Positions 19,897 through 30,700 are shown, counted from the stretch's first letter. The stretch: DNA of 64,000 bases from Phytohabitans aurantiacus (GCF_027923225.1 NZ_BSDI01000029.1:65494-129493); one strand, 5' to 3'. Program-made: numbers and translations. The notes: generated by a model from the sequence alone, not told the origin.

Positions 19897-20295
19897 TTAA
19901 GCTGGCGGATTGCTACGCCCTGACGGGGTGCCTCCGCGATCTTCTTGGTTGTCGCCTCTGAGAGCCCTGGCGGATTGAACTAATAGCTTGACCTCTGCGG
20001 GAGTCAAGAAGCTGGCAGTAGCAACGAGTTGGCCTATCTCTACGGTTGCATGATATGGCTCTCGCGCGGCCGTTTCAGAATCTATGGAAAGGTTCGCGAT
20101 GACAAATAGGTCGGCTGCGTCTAATTGCAGTACAGGCGCGAGGTCCCGAAGGATATCGTGCGTTGGTTGGAGCTTACCCGTAAGTAGTTGATTGACAGTC
20201 GACTCGGCCCGACCAGAAGCCCGGCTGACGGCTCTGGCCGATAGCCGACGGTTCTGCATAAGGCCTTTAAGGACCCTAGCGAAATCGGCGCTCAT
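19897..20295 (-). CDS. XRE-family helix-turn-helix regulator
   Basis: A protein of 132 residues. Residues 1-66 form a lambda-repressor-like HTH (RLSARAVSRASGRAESTVNQ as helices 2-3, then LAPVLQLDAADLF). The remaining half is a helical extension with FLTPAEVKLLVQSARAL and a Pro/Gly-rich tail; it may mediate dimerisation. A TAGGAT hexamer on the minus strand (20302-20307) ends 6 nt before ATG, and no Shine-Dalgarno is seen, which suggests a leaderless mRNA. The gene sits between RHS 1 and the macro/KAP gene on the same strand as the latter but about 400 bp away. It could regulate either; the sequence does not tell. Confidence 0.8.
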   Translation of the reverse strand: MSADFARVLKGLMQNRRLSARAVSRASGRAESTVNQLLTGKLQPTHDILRDLAPVLQLDAADLFVIANLSIDSETAAREPYHATVEIGQLVATASFLTPAEVKLLVQSARALRGDNQEDRGGTPSGRSNPPA

Positions 20296-20702
20296 GGTTG
20301 TATCCTATACAGGTTCGACGTTCACCTGCGCGCCAGCCTGGAGCGCGGTCTTGGTGCCAAGTTGGGCCTGGCGGTGCGCGTCGGTTGCTGTCACGGCTGA
20401 CGTCAACGGATCAAGCACATGCAAGACCGTCGATTTAGCGATGCAGCTGATGGCCGGTCCTGGCGGTCGTGCGCGTGGGCCGGCTTCGGCCGTGTTCGGC
20501 GTTTTATCGTTTGGACGCGTTCCATGTGTTCGCCGCTGGCCTACCGGCGGCAATGACACCCCCGCACGGGTGGCTGATCATCCTCGGGTATTTCTGCTCG
20601 CCAGACCTCGTCTCGTGTTGCTTCGATCCTCCGGCGTCGCGTGCTGGGCGATGGCGAGTGATGGCGAGCCAGGCGAAGCAGATTGAGCTGGCCAGCGGCG
20701 GA
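20296..20702. other. Intergenic stretch without a convincing gene
   Basis: About 0.4 kb. An 84-codon minus-strand frame (20305-20559) is open but lacks a domain and good start signals. The right end is the 3' flank of the macro/KAP gene, where I see no strong terminator. Confidence 0.45.
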
Positions 20703-23700
20703 TCAGTTGTGGCCTTGGCTCGGCGGGTTCAGACGGTGGCCGCCGACGCAGAGCGGGGTAGGCAGTTCCCACTGCGCCAGCCCCAGCTCGGTCCGCATCG
20801 TGCTCAGTTGGTTCCAGGCGACGAATGGGTTGACCGCGAAGGTCTGCCGTGCGCGCGTCAGCACATCCAGGGCTCGCCCTCTGTCGTCGTTGACGGCATG
20901 GATGAGGCGGTCGGTCGTGATGTCGTTGTCTACATCGAACAATTCCAGCAGTGTGCGGCAGTAGTAGAAGTAGCCCACCAATTCCACGGTGAGTCGCAGC
21001 AGTTCGCGGCGCTCGGGCACGTCTTGTACAGCACCGTCGTGCAAGATCGGGTCGAGCTGGCTGAGTGGCTCGAGCCAGTGCTCGTCGAGCAGACAGGGCT
21101 GGCGGCGCGGGCCGAGCGGTTCGCAGACGTCAAGGTTCTGTACGGAGCTCAGCACAGCGGACACGTCAGGCTCGACGAGCATCGACTTGATGGCGGCGGT
21201 TACGGCGTCTCGCTTGCCGTTGAGGTCGCGGTGGATCGTGTCACGGGCGATCGCCGCCAGCGGCGAGCCGGCCTCGCCGGACCCGGCCAGGGAGATCATG
21301 CGATCGGTCGCGCGGATCAGGTCACGGGGAAGGCCGCCGGATTGGCAATAGGCGAGCGCGAGGTACGGCTCCGGTACGCCGGTGATGCGCCCGTTGAGGA
21401 GCGTGCGCGCTTGTTCCGCGTTCAAGTACGGCACGCGTACGACCTCGTCGAAGGCGCTGTCGAAGACATCGCGGAAAGGCAGGCCACGCCGTTCGAAGCT
21501 GGCGATGGCATCCTCGGACATGGATACCAGGAACCGGGTGTCCTTCGCCTCCAAGATGCCTTTGATCTCGTTGAGGAAATCCCGGGCCTTGTCGACTGAC
21601 TCGATCTTGTCGAGCTCGTCGATGGCGACAACTGCAGGACCGCGGGCCGGGAGCAGCCTCTTGATACCGTCAACGATCTCGGGCACAACGAGCGGCATGT
21701 CTGCCTCGGTGGTGCTGCCGCTCGCGCCGAGGTCCATCCCGAAGGGCAACCAGCCGTTCGTGCCGACCTTGGCCGCCCCGGTCCAACCCGACATCACCGA
21801 TCGCTGGTAGCGCAGCCGCCGGAGATCTCGTACGGCCTGGGCGACGTAGGCGTCCGTCGGCCCCGGACGCTGCATTACCTGTGCCAGGTGCTGGTGCCAC
21901 TGGCTTCCAACCAGCAGGGCGGCGCAGCCGCCGGCCGCGAGCATCCCACCCACGACGAGCCGCACGTCCACGTTGGCCGTGGTGGCCGGCACCACCAGCA
22001 GCGCCGTGCCCGCCGCCACAGCAACCAACTGCGCAGCCGACACCGCTATGACAAGACACACGCCGCGCGCGGCGCGCAGTACCGTGGCATGTCCGCCGGG
22101 CTCGCTCGTCCCGGCCTGGACGGGCGGCAGCCGGCGTCGGCCCCGCCGCGGGATCCAATAGACCGCTGATCCCGCAGCCGCCGCGAGCAGGATCGCACCT
22201 GCTATCTGGCGTGGCGTGATCCGGTCCGCGGCCCCGACCGCGACGGCGCCGCACGCGGCCGCCACGGCCAGGAGCCGTCCAGCTCCGGGCAGGCTCGCCG
22301 ATAGGCGACCAAAAAGCGCCAGCAGTGCGACCTCCACCAGATACTTGTGATGGTCCGGCCCGGCTGTAGGCCTGCGCGGCGCGAACAGACGTTTGAGTAC
22401 GCCCAGGAGCAGCAGAGCTACCGACGCGGCGACGACTACGGCGCCGCCCAAGGCGACGAGCGTCGGCGGTGTCATGGGGGTACGGGCGGCTACCGACGCC
22501 AGGATCGCGAGACCGGTAGCAAACGTCAGGGCCGGCAACAGAACCAGGCTGAGCAGGCTCGCAGCCCGCAACCGGGCAGGTGGTGACGGATCTGATCCGG
22601 GACGGAACTCGGCCGACGTGCCCTTCAGCACCTCCTCACATACGAGGCTGTACAGATAGGTGAGGAACTCCCGTGGCGCGTAACTCGCGGGCGCCTGCAG
22701 GAAGATGCGCACACCGCCGCCCGCGATGCCTGGCTTTTCCCATAGCGCTCTGCTCTTGAGCAGAGTGCTCTTCCCACAGCCGCGCGGTCCGGCGACGCCG
22801 ACGCTCACCCGCAACGTGCGGTCCAGAGCGGTTAGCTCCTCTAGCTCTGTCCCCGCCGTGGTCGATACGAGGGTCGCCATCTCGGGATCGGCGCGCAGGT
22901 CACCGGTAGGCACCTTCGTCAGCGTTTCCCGATACCGTGCCCGGCGGTCCTGCGTGAGCGCGCGCAGTTGGAGCCGCTCATTGATGGCTAGCCGAAGCTG
23001 AAAAAACATGCTCTCGACGAGGGCGCGGTGCAGGTTCTTCATGGCGTCTGCACGCTGGCGGGTGAGTTGGTGCCACTCTCGGTTTTCCGCGAGGATGCGG
23101 TCGATATTGCTTTGCGTATCTCTGAGCCACTCACGGCTGCGGTGCCCACGAGACGATCGCTCTGCCGAGCCGGCATCTATGTCATGTCGCAACAGTTCGT
23201 ACTCGCTGTCGAGCGTTGCCACTAGGTACGCCCGCAGGTCCTCCCGCTCCGCGTCGATCCGGCGCAGCTCCGCCAGCTGACCTAGGCACGGCTGCCACGC
23301 CACCGCGTCGTCGTCCAGCACGCGCCGGAGGTCGTCCTCGCCGAGCCCGACCGGGTCCGCCTCGGCCAGGATGGCCTTGTTCGCCAGCGCCTGCTCGCGC
23401 GCTTGGACCAACAGTTCCTCGTACTCCCAAACCTGCTCGATCGCCCGTCTGGTGGCCTCGTCCCGGCAGACAAACGCCAACTTCTCCAGGCGCGGCGCGA
23501 CACTGCGCAGCGCCGCCCGCGCCGCCGGCACAGCGACTGCCGCCACGTCATGGGGCGACAGGCCGATCGCACCCGTACCGAGTAGCGGCAGGCCGAGCGC
23601 GCGGCCGCCCATCCGGGCGGCGCTCCGAACGATCGCCGAGGTCGCGCGTCCAATCGCGTCGAGTCGGTGTTTGCGGTCGGCGGCGGCCGGCGCCTGGCCC

Positions 23701-24035
23701 GGATTCCGCCCCGTCGCCACAATGATCCGCCGAAGAGCGCTGGCCGGCAGGTGACCCTCCGGTACATCGAAGAATGCGGGTTGATCGGGCAGGATCTTCG
23801 CGAAGTCGACTCCGTCCCAGACGGCTGGAGGCAACCACGTCGCGACCTCAGCCGCGAGTATGCCCATGCCGTCGGCACCAACCGACACTGCCAGGGTGTC
23901 GATCCTGAGGGTCCACGGTTGATCGTTTACGGCGACGACCACCCGCGTGTCGCCAACCCTTCCCAAGCTCCCTGTGCCGTCCGCCGTAGCGTCAGCGCTA
24001 GGGGCATCCGGGGCCTGTGGCGGCGCAGCGGTCAT
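20703..24035 (-). CDS. Macro-domain-like and KAP-like P-loop NTPase with membrane insertion
   Basis: A protein of 1,110 residues. Residues about 28-205 resemble a macro (ADP-ribose-binding) domain: LRRIIVATGRNPG and GLPLLGTGAIGLSPHDVAA match the nucleotide loops. A helical, coiled-coil-like stretch follows (about 205-400). A P-loop NTPase has Walker A GPRGCGKST at 416-424 and Walker B AVVAIDELDK at 801-810. Between them are five or six hydrophobic helices (about 492-516, 524-548, 585-602, 609-628, 656-684, 693-712). Membrane helices inserted between Walker A and B are the hallmark of KAP NTPases. The C-terminal part has a sensor-like LVSMSEDAIASF. The fusion suggests a membrane-anchored sensor of ADP-ribose or NAD+-derived signals; this is inferred. 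The start at ATG 24035 is preceded by a 12-bp palindrome. Confidence 0.8.
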   Translation of the reverse strand: MTAAPPQAPDAPSADATADGTGSLGRVGDTRVVVAVNDQPWTLRIDTLAVSVGADGMGILAAEVATWLPPAVWDGVDFAKILPDQPAFFDVPEGHLPASALRRIIVATGRNPGQAPAAADRKHRLDAIGRATSAIVRSAARMGGRALGLPLLGTGAIGLSPHDVAAVAVPAARAALRSVAPRLEKLAFVCRDEATRRAIEQVWEYEELLVQAREQALANKAILAEADPVGLGEDDLRRVLDDDAVAWQPCLGQLAELRRIDAEREDLRAYLVATLDSEYELLRHDIDAGSAERSSRGHRSREWLRDTQSNIDRILAENREWHQLTRQRADAMKNLHRALVESMFFQLRLAINERLQLRALTQDRRARYRETLTKVPTGDLRADPEMATLVSTTAGTELEELTALDRTLRVSVGVAGPRGCGKSTLLKSRALWEKPGIAGGGVRIFLQAPASYAPREFLTYLYSLVCEEVLKGTSAEFRPGSDPSPPARLRAASLLSLVLLPALTFATGLAILASVAARTPMTPPTLVALGGAVVVAASVALLLLGVLKRLFAPRRPTAGPDHHKYLVEVALLALFGRLSASLPGAGRLLAVAAACGAVAVGAADRITPRQIAGAILLAAAAGSAVYWIPRRGRRRLPPVQAGTSEPGGHATVLRAARGVCLVIAVSAAQLVAVAAGTALLVVPATTANVDVRLVVGGMLAAGGCAALLVGSQWHQHLAQVMQRPGPTDAYVAQAVRDLRRLRYQRSVMSGWTGAAKVGTNGWLPFGMDLGASGSTTEADMPLVVPEIVDGIKRLLPARGPAVVAIDELDKIESVDKARDFLNEIKGILEAKDTRFLVSMSEDAIASFERRGLPFRDVFDSAFDEVVRVPYLNAEQARTLLNGRITGVPEPYLALAYCQSGGLPRDLIRATDRMISLAGSGEAGSPLAAIARDTIHRDLNGKRDAVTAAIKSMLVEPDVSAVLSSVQNLDVCEPLGPRRQPCLLDEHWLEPLSQLDPILHDGAVQDVPERRELLRLTVELVGYFYYCRTLLELFDVDNDITTDRLIHAVNDDRGRALDVLTRARQTFAVNPFVAWNQLSTMRTELGLAQWELPTPLCVGGHRLNPPSQGHN

Positions 24036-24640
24036 GGGCCCGACAATTGTCGCGCACCAGCGTCGCGGTCAATACATGGGCTACACGATCCGTCCTCATT
24101 GTCCAGAACGCGACATCCCGTCTCGTGGCGGACCAATCTCGGCCGGGCGGTTTAGGCCGGGTCCGCCGAAGGCCACATCGGGGCCGGCGCCTACGTGCGC
24201 ACCGGGCATGTATCGCACGTCCGAGCGCCACTTTCCTGCGTGCCGCGTGGTGCGTGAGGCGCGAGGACACTGCTCTTTGTCATACAAGCTGGCCGGCGCC
24301 GATTACCGGCATGTGCCTCTCCAATGTGGCCATCGAGGAGATGCCGCAACGGCTGATGAAAATAGGGATCTGTCACGGCTTCGGCCTCGCCAATCACTCG
24401 TTCGAGAGTGGCTACAGACACCAGGCGGTAGCGGGTCCTTCGAACTCAGTAGTGGAGAGTCGTAGTCATCGGCTGTTGTGGAGCAGTCCGGCTGCAGACG
24501 TGGGAGGCCTAGTGCAAGCCATGTCCCGTCACGCTTTCGGGGAGCTGCTCTGATGGTCTGCGGCAGCTATCATCTACGCATGCACACCGTTTCCCAGCGG
24601 ATGTGCTTGGGGTGTGTGGCCGAGTCCCCCCTCGGACACG
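24036..24640. other. Intergenic region without a convincing gene; palindrome near the KAP start
   Basis: About 0.6 kb between the macro/KAP gene and the recombinase pseudogene. The perfect palindrome CGACAATTGTCG (24041-24052) lies just upstream of ATG 24035. The remaining frames show no domain or codon pattern I trust. Confidence 0.5.
24041..24052. promoter_or_regulatory. 12-bp palindrome, candidate operator of the macro/KAP gene
   Basis: CGACAATTGTCG is self-complementary and lies 5 nt upstream of the start codon at 24033-24035. The position would let a dimeric repressor such as the neighbouring XRE protein block expression. No second copy was noticed, so this is a suggestion only. Confidence 0.35.
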
Positions 24641-26405
24641 TTAAACCCCACCAAAACTATTCACGTTTCGTGATGGTGGCGGTGGGGTTCGCTGTTTCTG
24701 CCGTCCGATCACCGCTGTCCGGTGTCGCTCGTTCGGCGCGTCCTGTGCCGTCGAAGGACGCTCCTGTCGATGGTTGGGACCGCGCTGGGTGTTGCTGGGC
24801 TGCGTAGCTGTCGCCGGCAGTGTGTCCGGAGTCGTCTGCGCTGCGATGGCCGTTGATGCGGGTTCGGTGGGGTCATCGATGGTCAGGGTGGTGGTCGCGC
24901 AGATGATGACGGCGTCCCGTGCGCGCAGGTAGCCGGCCAGGTCGGCCACGCCGGTGAGGCCGGGGAGCGGGTCGGTGTCGGTGAGCGCGGCGAGGGTCTC
25001 GGTGAGGAGCCGGCGTTCTGGCCAGTACACCCAGCGGGGATGGTTGTTGGGCGGGTGGGCGCTGGTCCTGCCGTGCCTGCATCTGTAGCCGGGGTGGCCG
25101 TGTACCCAGTGCGGTTGCAGCCGCCGTCCGCAGGTTTGGCAGATCAGCAGGCCGGTGAGCGCGTAGACGCGGGGTTGGTCGTCGTGTGGGGCTGCGGTCG
25201 CGCGGACGTGTTGGGCGGTGCGGAAGTCGGCGTCGCTCACCAGGGCGGGGTGCGCCGGCTTGGCGGAGACGACCCATTCAGATTTGGGGTTCCAGGCGCG
25301 GGTCTTGCCGAGGCTGGTGCGTTTGTCGCCGGGCACGGTTTCGTGGTGGTCGGTGCGCTGCCGGTTCCAGACCTGCCGGCCGGTGTAGCGAGGGCTGGCG
25401 AGGATCGCCGCGATGGTGCGTACCGTCCACACAGGTTGGTGGCGGTGGGGGTTGCGGGTGGGGTCGTGCGCGGCGGGGGAGGGGATGCCGCGTTGGTTGA
25501 GGGTGCGGGCGATGCTGGCGGTGCTGGCCCCGGCCACGCGTTGGTCGAAGATCCATTGCACGTGGGGTGCGGTTGTCGGGTCCGGGTCCAAGCGATGCAG
25601 GCGTCGTCCCCACCCGGGCGTGTTGTGCGTTCGGGTGTGGTCCGGCGTCGACCAGACGGTATCCGTATGGTGGGCGGCCGCCCAGGTGCCGGCCCTGTGT
25701 GAGGGCCTGGGCGCGCATTGCCGCGCTGGTGCGCCAGCGGGAGCGTAGGACCTCTCGTTCGGCCTGGCGGCCGAGTAGTAGCAGCAGGGCCTGGTGTGCC
25801 GGGTTGGTCAGGTCGACTGGGCCGTCGAACTCGGCCATCCACACCGTGATTCCGTAGGCGTGTAGCAGGGCGATGGTGGGTCGGGCCTGGCCGCGGTCGA
25901 AGGCGCGTTCGAACTCGCCGATCACGACCGCGTCGAAGTCGCGGTCCGGGCGGGCGGCCGCGTCAAGTAGTGCGGCGGCTTGTGGACGTTGGTGCCAGGG
26001 AATCCGGCGGGAGTGGCCGATGTCGAAGAACTCGGTGCTGATGTGGCCGTGGCCGCCGATGAAGTGAGTGGCGCTGTCCAGCTGCCACTGCCGCGAGGAT
26101 GCCGGGTCCTGGAACCGGCCGGTTGAGGTCCGTCCGTAGAACGCGAAGCGTATGCCGACATCACTGTGTCGTGGACGCCGGCCACGTGGCCGCGACCGGA
26201 TCGGCGGCTGGGCTAGCCACATGGCGAACGGGTCAACGTCGGGCTCGAGCGCAGTGCTGGTAGCGGGGACCGGCACGTCGATCACCTCGATGGGGGAGAT
26301 GGGAACCAATACAGCCAGTACCCGTCTGCGATCGGACCCATGGCTGCGGTCCGAGGAACTCACCAGGAAGAGTGACCTGCGGCTGCCGGAGGGGCGTGCT
26401 GTCAT
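24641..26405 (-). pseudogene. Large serine recombinase split by a frameshift
   Basis: The N-terminal part (26405 down to about 25615) has the resolvase catalytic start IRFAFYGRTSTGRFQDP, with the serine in GRTS, and the typical FDAVVIGEFERAF and HLGGRPPYGYRLVDAG segments. The continuation (RLHRLDPDPTTAPHVQWIFDQ in three-frame reading, then a recombinase domain and a CxxC zinc-ribbon stretch LLICQTCGRRL) is in another frame down to the TAA at 24641. Removing one base from the run at about 25613-25618 (ACCCGGG on the plus strand) rejoins the halves into one recombinase. It is therefore a single-base pseudogene or a sequencing error. The first 40-80 codons look atypical, so the original start may be an internal GTG. 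Confidence 0.82.
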
Positions 26406-26696
26406 CGGCTATGGCGGCGGCCGGCGGTCCGCGCGCTGTCCGGATTGGACAGCCCACGATCACGACTTGAGAGTTCTTGCGGCTGGCTGCGGTTCGTCGT
26501 GGGTGGCAAGCGCCGGGCCAGATGCGCCTGCGCGCCGTGGAGACGAGAGCATTTCGTGGTCTTTCCATCAGGGACACCGGGACGCAGGCCATGCTGTGAG
26601 AGGTACGACGGGAGCTGGCCTCGCTGTTTGCGGGTGCGTAGCTTCGGTGCAGTAGTCTCCCTCAGCCATGCCCGATTACTGTTTCCTGGAGCATCG

Positions 26697-27353
26697 ATGT
26701 CGTCGCCGTCGAGTGAGCCGAACGTGACCGATTCAGTCGAACCGTCAGCTTCGCCTCGTGCGTCGCGGAGTCGTCGGTGGGGCCGGATCCTGCTCGTGGC
26801 GGCGGTCGTCGTTGTGGTGGCGGGCGGCATAGCGTCGGTGATGGTGTACGCGTCACCGGAAGATTCGGAGCGCGTCGGCCAGCAGTCGACGCCGTCGCCC
26901 GCGCAGGCGGAGCGTCGGGTGGTCACGCCGCAGACTCTCGTCGGGCGTGAGAAGAGTTTCGATAGAGGGCATCGACAGTTCGACGAGTTGCTGATTGTTG
27001 GCATGAAGCAGCGTCTGCCGAAACTTACCGGCGTCGTCAGCGGCCACTACGGCAGCCGGGAGAAGGCGAACCTGGTCGCGGTTGGTGCCGCTGCCGGTAC
27101 CGTTGACTCCCCGGCCGTGAAACTCGACGAGATGTTCACGTTGGCTTTCAAGGTGACCGGTATCCAGCCGGTTGATCCTGGCCCTCTGGGCGGGGTCGCC
27201 AAGTGTGGCGTCGCGGAGTCGAACGGCATCTCCGTCGTGGTCTGCGGCTGGGCCCACCCGGGCAGCCTCGGTCTTGTCTACTTCTACGATCGGACCTCCG
27301 CCACCAGCGCCGAGCTTGTCGACATTCGGAACGAGGTTGAACAAGCCGCATGA
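26697..27353 (+). CDS. Single-pass membrane protein of unknown function
   Basis: A protein of 218 residues. Start ATG 26697 has GGAG 5 nt upstream, better than longer in-frame starts. A Ser/Pro-rich cytoplasmic lead with a basic RSRRWGR patch precedes one membrane helix (about 31-51). The outer part (52-218) is about 165 residues long with KLTGVVSGHYGSREKANLVAV and two cysteines (AKCGVAES, VVVCGWAHPG) that could form a disulfide. It ends near an acidic-hydrophobic segment, LVDIRNEVEQAA. I do not recognise the family. It lies directly upstream of LamG-RHS locus 2, but about 400 bp away and without shared signals. Confidence 0.7.
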   Translation: MSSPSSEPNVTDSVEPSASPRASRSRRWGRILLVAAVVVVVAGGIASVMVYASPEDSERVGQQSTPSPAQAERRVVTPQTLVGREKSFDRGHRQFDELLIVGMKQRLPKLTGVVSGHYGSREKANLVAVGAAAGTVDSPAVKLDEMFTLAFKVTGIQPVDPGPLGGVAKCGVAESNGISVVVCGWAHPGSLGLVYFYDRTSATSAELVDIRNEVEQAA

Positions 27354-27771
27354 GTCTGCCGTCGGGTACGCGCGTAAGGACGTCGCGGCGCATCCTCGGC
27401 CGTGGCTGGCAAAGGCATGGACCAGCCGCCTTCTGTGACTGGGCTCGTCCGAGACACGGGCTGGTGGGTTGTATGTCGGCTGATACAAGGGAACGTCTTC
27501 GACGGCCGGTTGGCCAATACAGTGGCTTTGCACCGTCTCGCTGGTGGAACTCCTTGTCGGGTAGCTATGCCCGCATTGTGACCGTCTAATATGGATGATC
27601 AACTTCCTTGCCTGGATCCTGTCTCTCTGTAGTCCACTGCAGGCCGCTGCCCTGATGGGATGCATAAGATCCATAACGCTGAGTAGGAATTTGTCGAAGT
27701 GTTGACATAGGAGTGTTGGACTCCTTACTGTCCGTGCGGCCTTGATCGTTGCGGGGGACGAGGTGGCGCGG
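27354..27771. other. Intergenic region upstream of LamG-RHS locus 2
   Basis: About 0.4 kb without a supported gene. The right 170 bp shares several short blocks with the region upstream of locus 1 and contains the locus 2 promoter. The left part shows nothing recognisable. Confidence 0.5.
27702..27731 (+). promoter_or_regulatory. Promoter of LamG-RHS locus 2
   Basis: TTGACA (27702-27707), an 18-nt spacer and TACTGT (27726-27731) repeat exactly the boxes of locus 1. Predicted transcription starts about 33 nt before ATG 27772. Confidence 0.75.
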
Positions 27772-30700
27772 ATGTGGCGGCAGGTGGCTGGAGCGACCGT
27801 GGTGGCGGTGCTGATGGCGGCGTTGGGTGGTGCTCCACCTGCGGGCGCCGCGCCTGTTTTCGATGCGCTGCCGGATCCGGTTGAGGTACGGGAGACGCCG
27901 GAGACCGAAGCGTTGGCTGCCGCGGTGGCGTCGGGGCGAGCTGTGGAGGTGGCCGGTTCGCGTGCCGAGGCGGCCCGGACAATCGCGACGCCGCAGGGAA
28001 CGTTGGTGCACGAGTCGTACTCGGTTCCACGTTGGACGAACAGGGTTGGCGGTGTCTGGCGACAGATTGACACCAAGCTGCGGACTGCCGAGGGCGGTGT
28101 TGTGGCGCCGGTCGCGACATTGGCGGATGTGCGGTTCTCTGCCGGCGGCTCGGCGCCTCTCGCGACGTGGCTGGTGGGTGGCGGGCAAGTGTCGCTGTCG
28201 TGGCCGCAGGTGTTGCCGGTTCCACGGTTGGAGGGTGACACCGCGGTCTATGAGCAAGTGCTGCCGGGTATCGACCTTCGCGCGCGGGCGTTGGTCGATG
28301 GCTTGTCGTGGGTGCTGGTGGTGCATAACCGGGAAGCGGCCCAGAATCAGGCGCTGGATTCGTTGCGGTTCAGGCTGTCGGCGTCGGGTGTGTCGGTGCG
28401 TGGCCGTGCGGATGGTGGGTTCGAGGTCGTTGACAGTGCTGGCGCGGTGGCGGTGTCCGCGGGTGAGGCACTGATGTGGGACTCCTCCGGGCTACCGGCC
28501 GTCGGCGCGTCTGGTCGGTCGGCTGCCGCTGGTACGGCGGATGACGATGATTCGGTATTGCGTTCGGTTCCCGATATGGCGCGCAAGGCGGAGTTGCCGA
28601 CCACGGTGGAGGGGAGCGACTTGGTGATCGCTCCTGACGCCGCGTTGTTGCGTGGGGCTGATACGGCGTACCCGGTGGTCATCGATCCCTGGACGACGAT
28701 CAACAAGCTGTGGTGGGGGTACGCGGGGTCGGAGAACGCGACCCGCGATGACGGGGCGGTTCGGGTCGGCAACAGTCCCGATGGCAGCGGTATCTTTCGG
28801 TCGTTCTTTGCGTTCAACCTGTCGGGTCTTGCGGGTAAGTCGATTCGGTCGGCGAAGTTCCTGACGACGCTGACGCACTCGTGGTCGTGCGCGGCCACGG
28901 AGGTGAATCTGTGGCGGAGTGCGGATCTAGGGTCGTCGGGCAAGCAGTCGTGGGATGGCCCGAACCTGCAGTTGTGGTTGCAGGAGCGGAAAGGGCATGC
29001 GCACAAGCCTTCTGGCGGAGAGGGCTGTGATGACGATCCGCAGCTTGACATGCCGATGGAGTTCGCGCCCGCCGCGTTGAAGACTGACATTCAGGCGGCG
29101 GCGGGGCAGGGGAACTACACGCTGGCGTTGTCGGCGCGGCAGTCGGACGGGTCGTCGGAGTCGACGACGTCGTGGTGGAAGAAGTTCAGCGCGGGGGCGA
29201 CGAAGCTGTCGGTGGAGTACAACTCGGATCCAAATACGCCCTCGGCGGCACAGTTGACCACGCACGCCGACCATTCGGCGCCGGCGCAGGCGTGTGTGTC
29301 TGGGGCGGGGCGGCCGCTGGTGCGGTCTGTCAAGCCGTGGCTGAAGGCGACGTTGACGGATCCGGATGCTGGTAACGGCGGCCTGTTGTCCGGCGCGTTC
29401 GCGCTGCAGAAATGGAACGGGTCCGCGTGGGTGGCAATGTCGGGGTGGCCGAAGACCGACAGCGGTGTCCCGCACGGGTCGAAGGCGGAACTGTATATCA
29501 GCTCGGGCGTGTCCGGCGGTGACCGGCTGCGGTGGCAGGTACGTACGAGCGACACCCTTGGCGGCGATTCTGATTGGTCAGCGTGGTGCGAGTTCGACGT
29601 TGATGGCACACCGCCGGGTGCCGTACCCGGCGTTTCCACTGCGGACGGCCTGTATCCGGAGGCGCAGCCGGACGACCCGAACAGTCCGGAGCATGGTGGT
29701 GTTGGGCTGTCGGGGCGGTTCACACTGGCCGCTAACGGTGAGCCTGACGTGTATGACTACGTCTACAAGCTCAACGACGGGCCGGAGATGACTGTCACGG
29801 CCGGGACGCTGGGTGGGTCGGCGACGGTGTGGGTTACGCCGATGCATCGGAAGGAGAACGTGTTGACGGTCCGGTCACGAGACCAGGCCGGCAACTCGTC
29901 CGCGCCTTACGACTACGTCTTCCTGGTCGCTGACCCAGCAGGACCGGCCGCGGCGTGGGAGATGAATGAATCGTCCGGTACGACGCTTGCCAGCGCGGTG
30001 GTCGGCGGGCCGGAGGCCACGATCAGCGGGGGTACGCGGGCGGGCGGGCGGATTCTGGGCAGCCACGAGAGCGCCGGTGTCGACCGAGCGGTGAGCTTCG
30101 ACGGCGTCAACGATTACGCGGCCACTACGGCGTCGGTGCTGGACACCTCGACAAGTTTCTCTGTGTCAGCGTGGGCGCGACCGACGAGCTCTGGCACCTG
30201 GGGAGCGGTGGTGTCCCAGTCCGGCACGACGAGCAATGGGCCGTTCAAGCTACAGCGCGACGCGAACGGCTACTGGTTCTTCTACCTCTTCTCCAAGGAC
30301 GGTACGCCAGCGGTGGTCGGCGCCCAGTCGCTGTCACCGGCCCCGCCCGGGGTGTGGCAGCACGTCGCGGGCGTGTATGACCCGGGTGCTCGGCAAATCC
30401 GCCTGTATGTCAACGGTGTGCTGCAGGACACCGAGACGGTGGCGTCGTCGTGGGCGTCGACAGGTGTCATGCAAGTAGGACGGGTGCACTGGCAGGGCGT
30501 GCAGACGAACCATTTCACCGGCGACATCGACGACGTGCGCGTGTGGCAGCGTGTACTTGACCCGGACATTGATCTGGTGCCACTGCGAGAGCCGGTCCTG
30601 GTAGGGCACTGGGAGATGGACGACTACGACGACGAGGAACCCCGTGAGGAATCCGACCTGTCGGGTTATCAGCGTCCGGTCACGTTGAGCGCGGCGCCGG

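Noticed and set aside
20305..20559. 84-codon minus-strand frame upstream of the XRE gene
   Set aside because: No ribosome-binding site, no domain and poor composition; kept as non-coding.
26853..28241. 462-codon minus-strand frame
   Set aside because: It covers the start of the LamG 2 gene and the small membrane protein on the other strand and has no domain.
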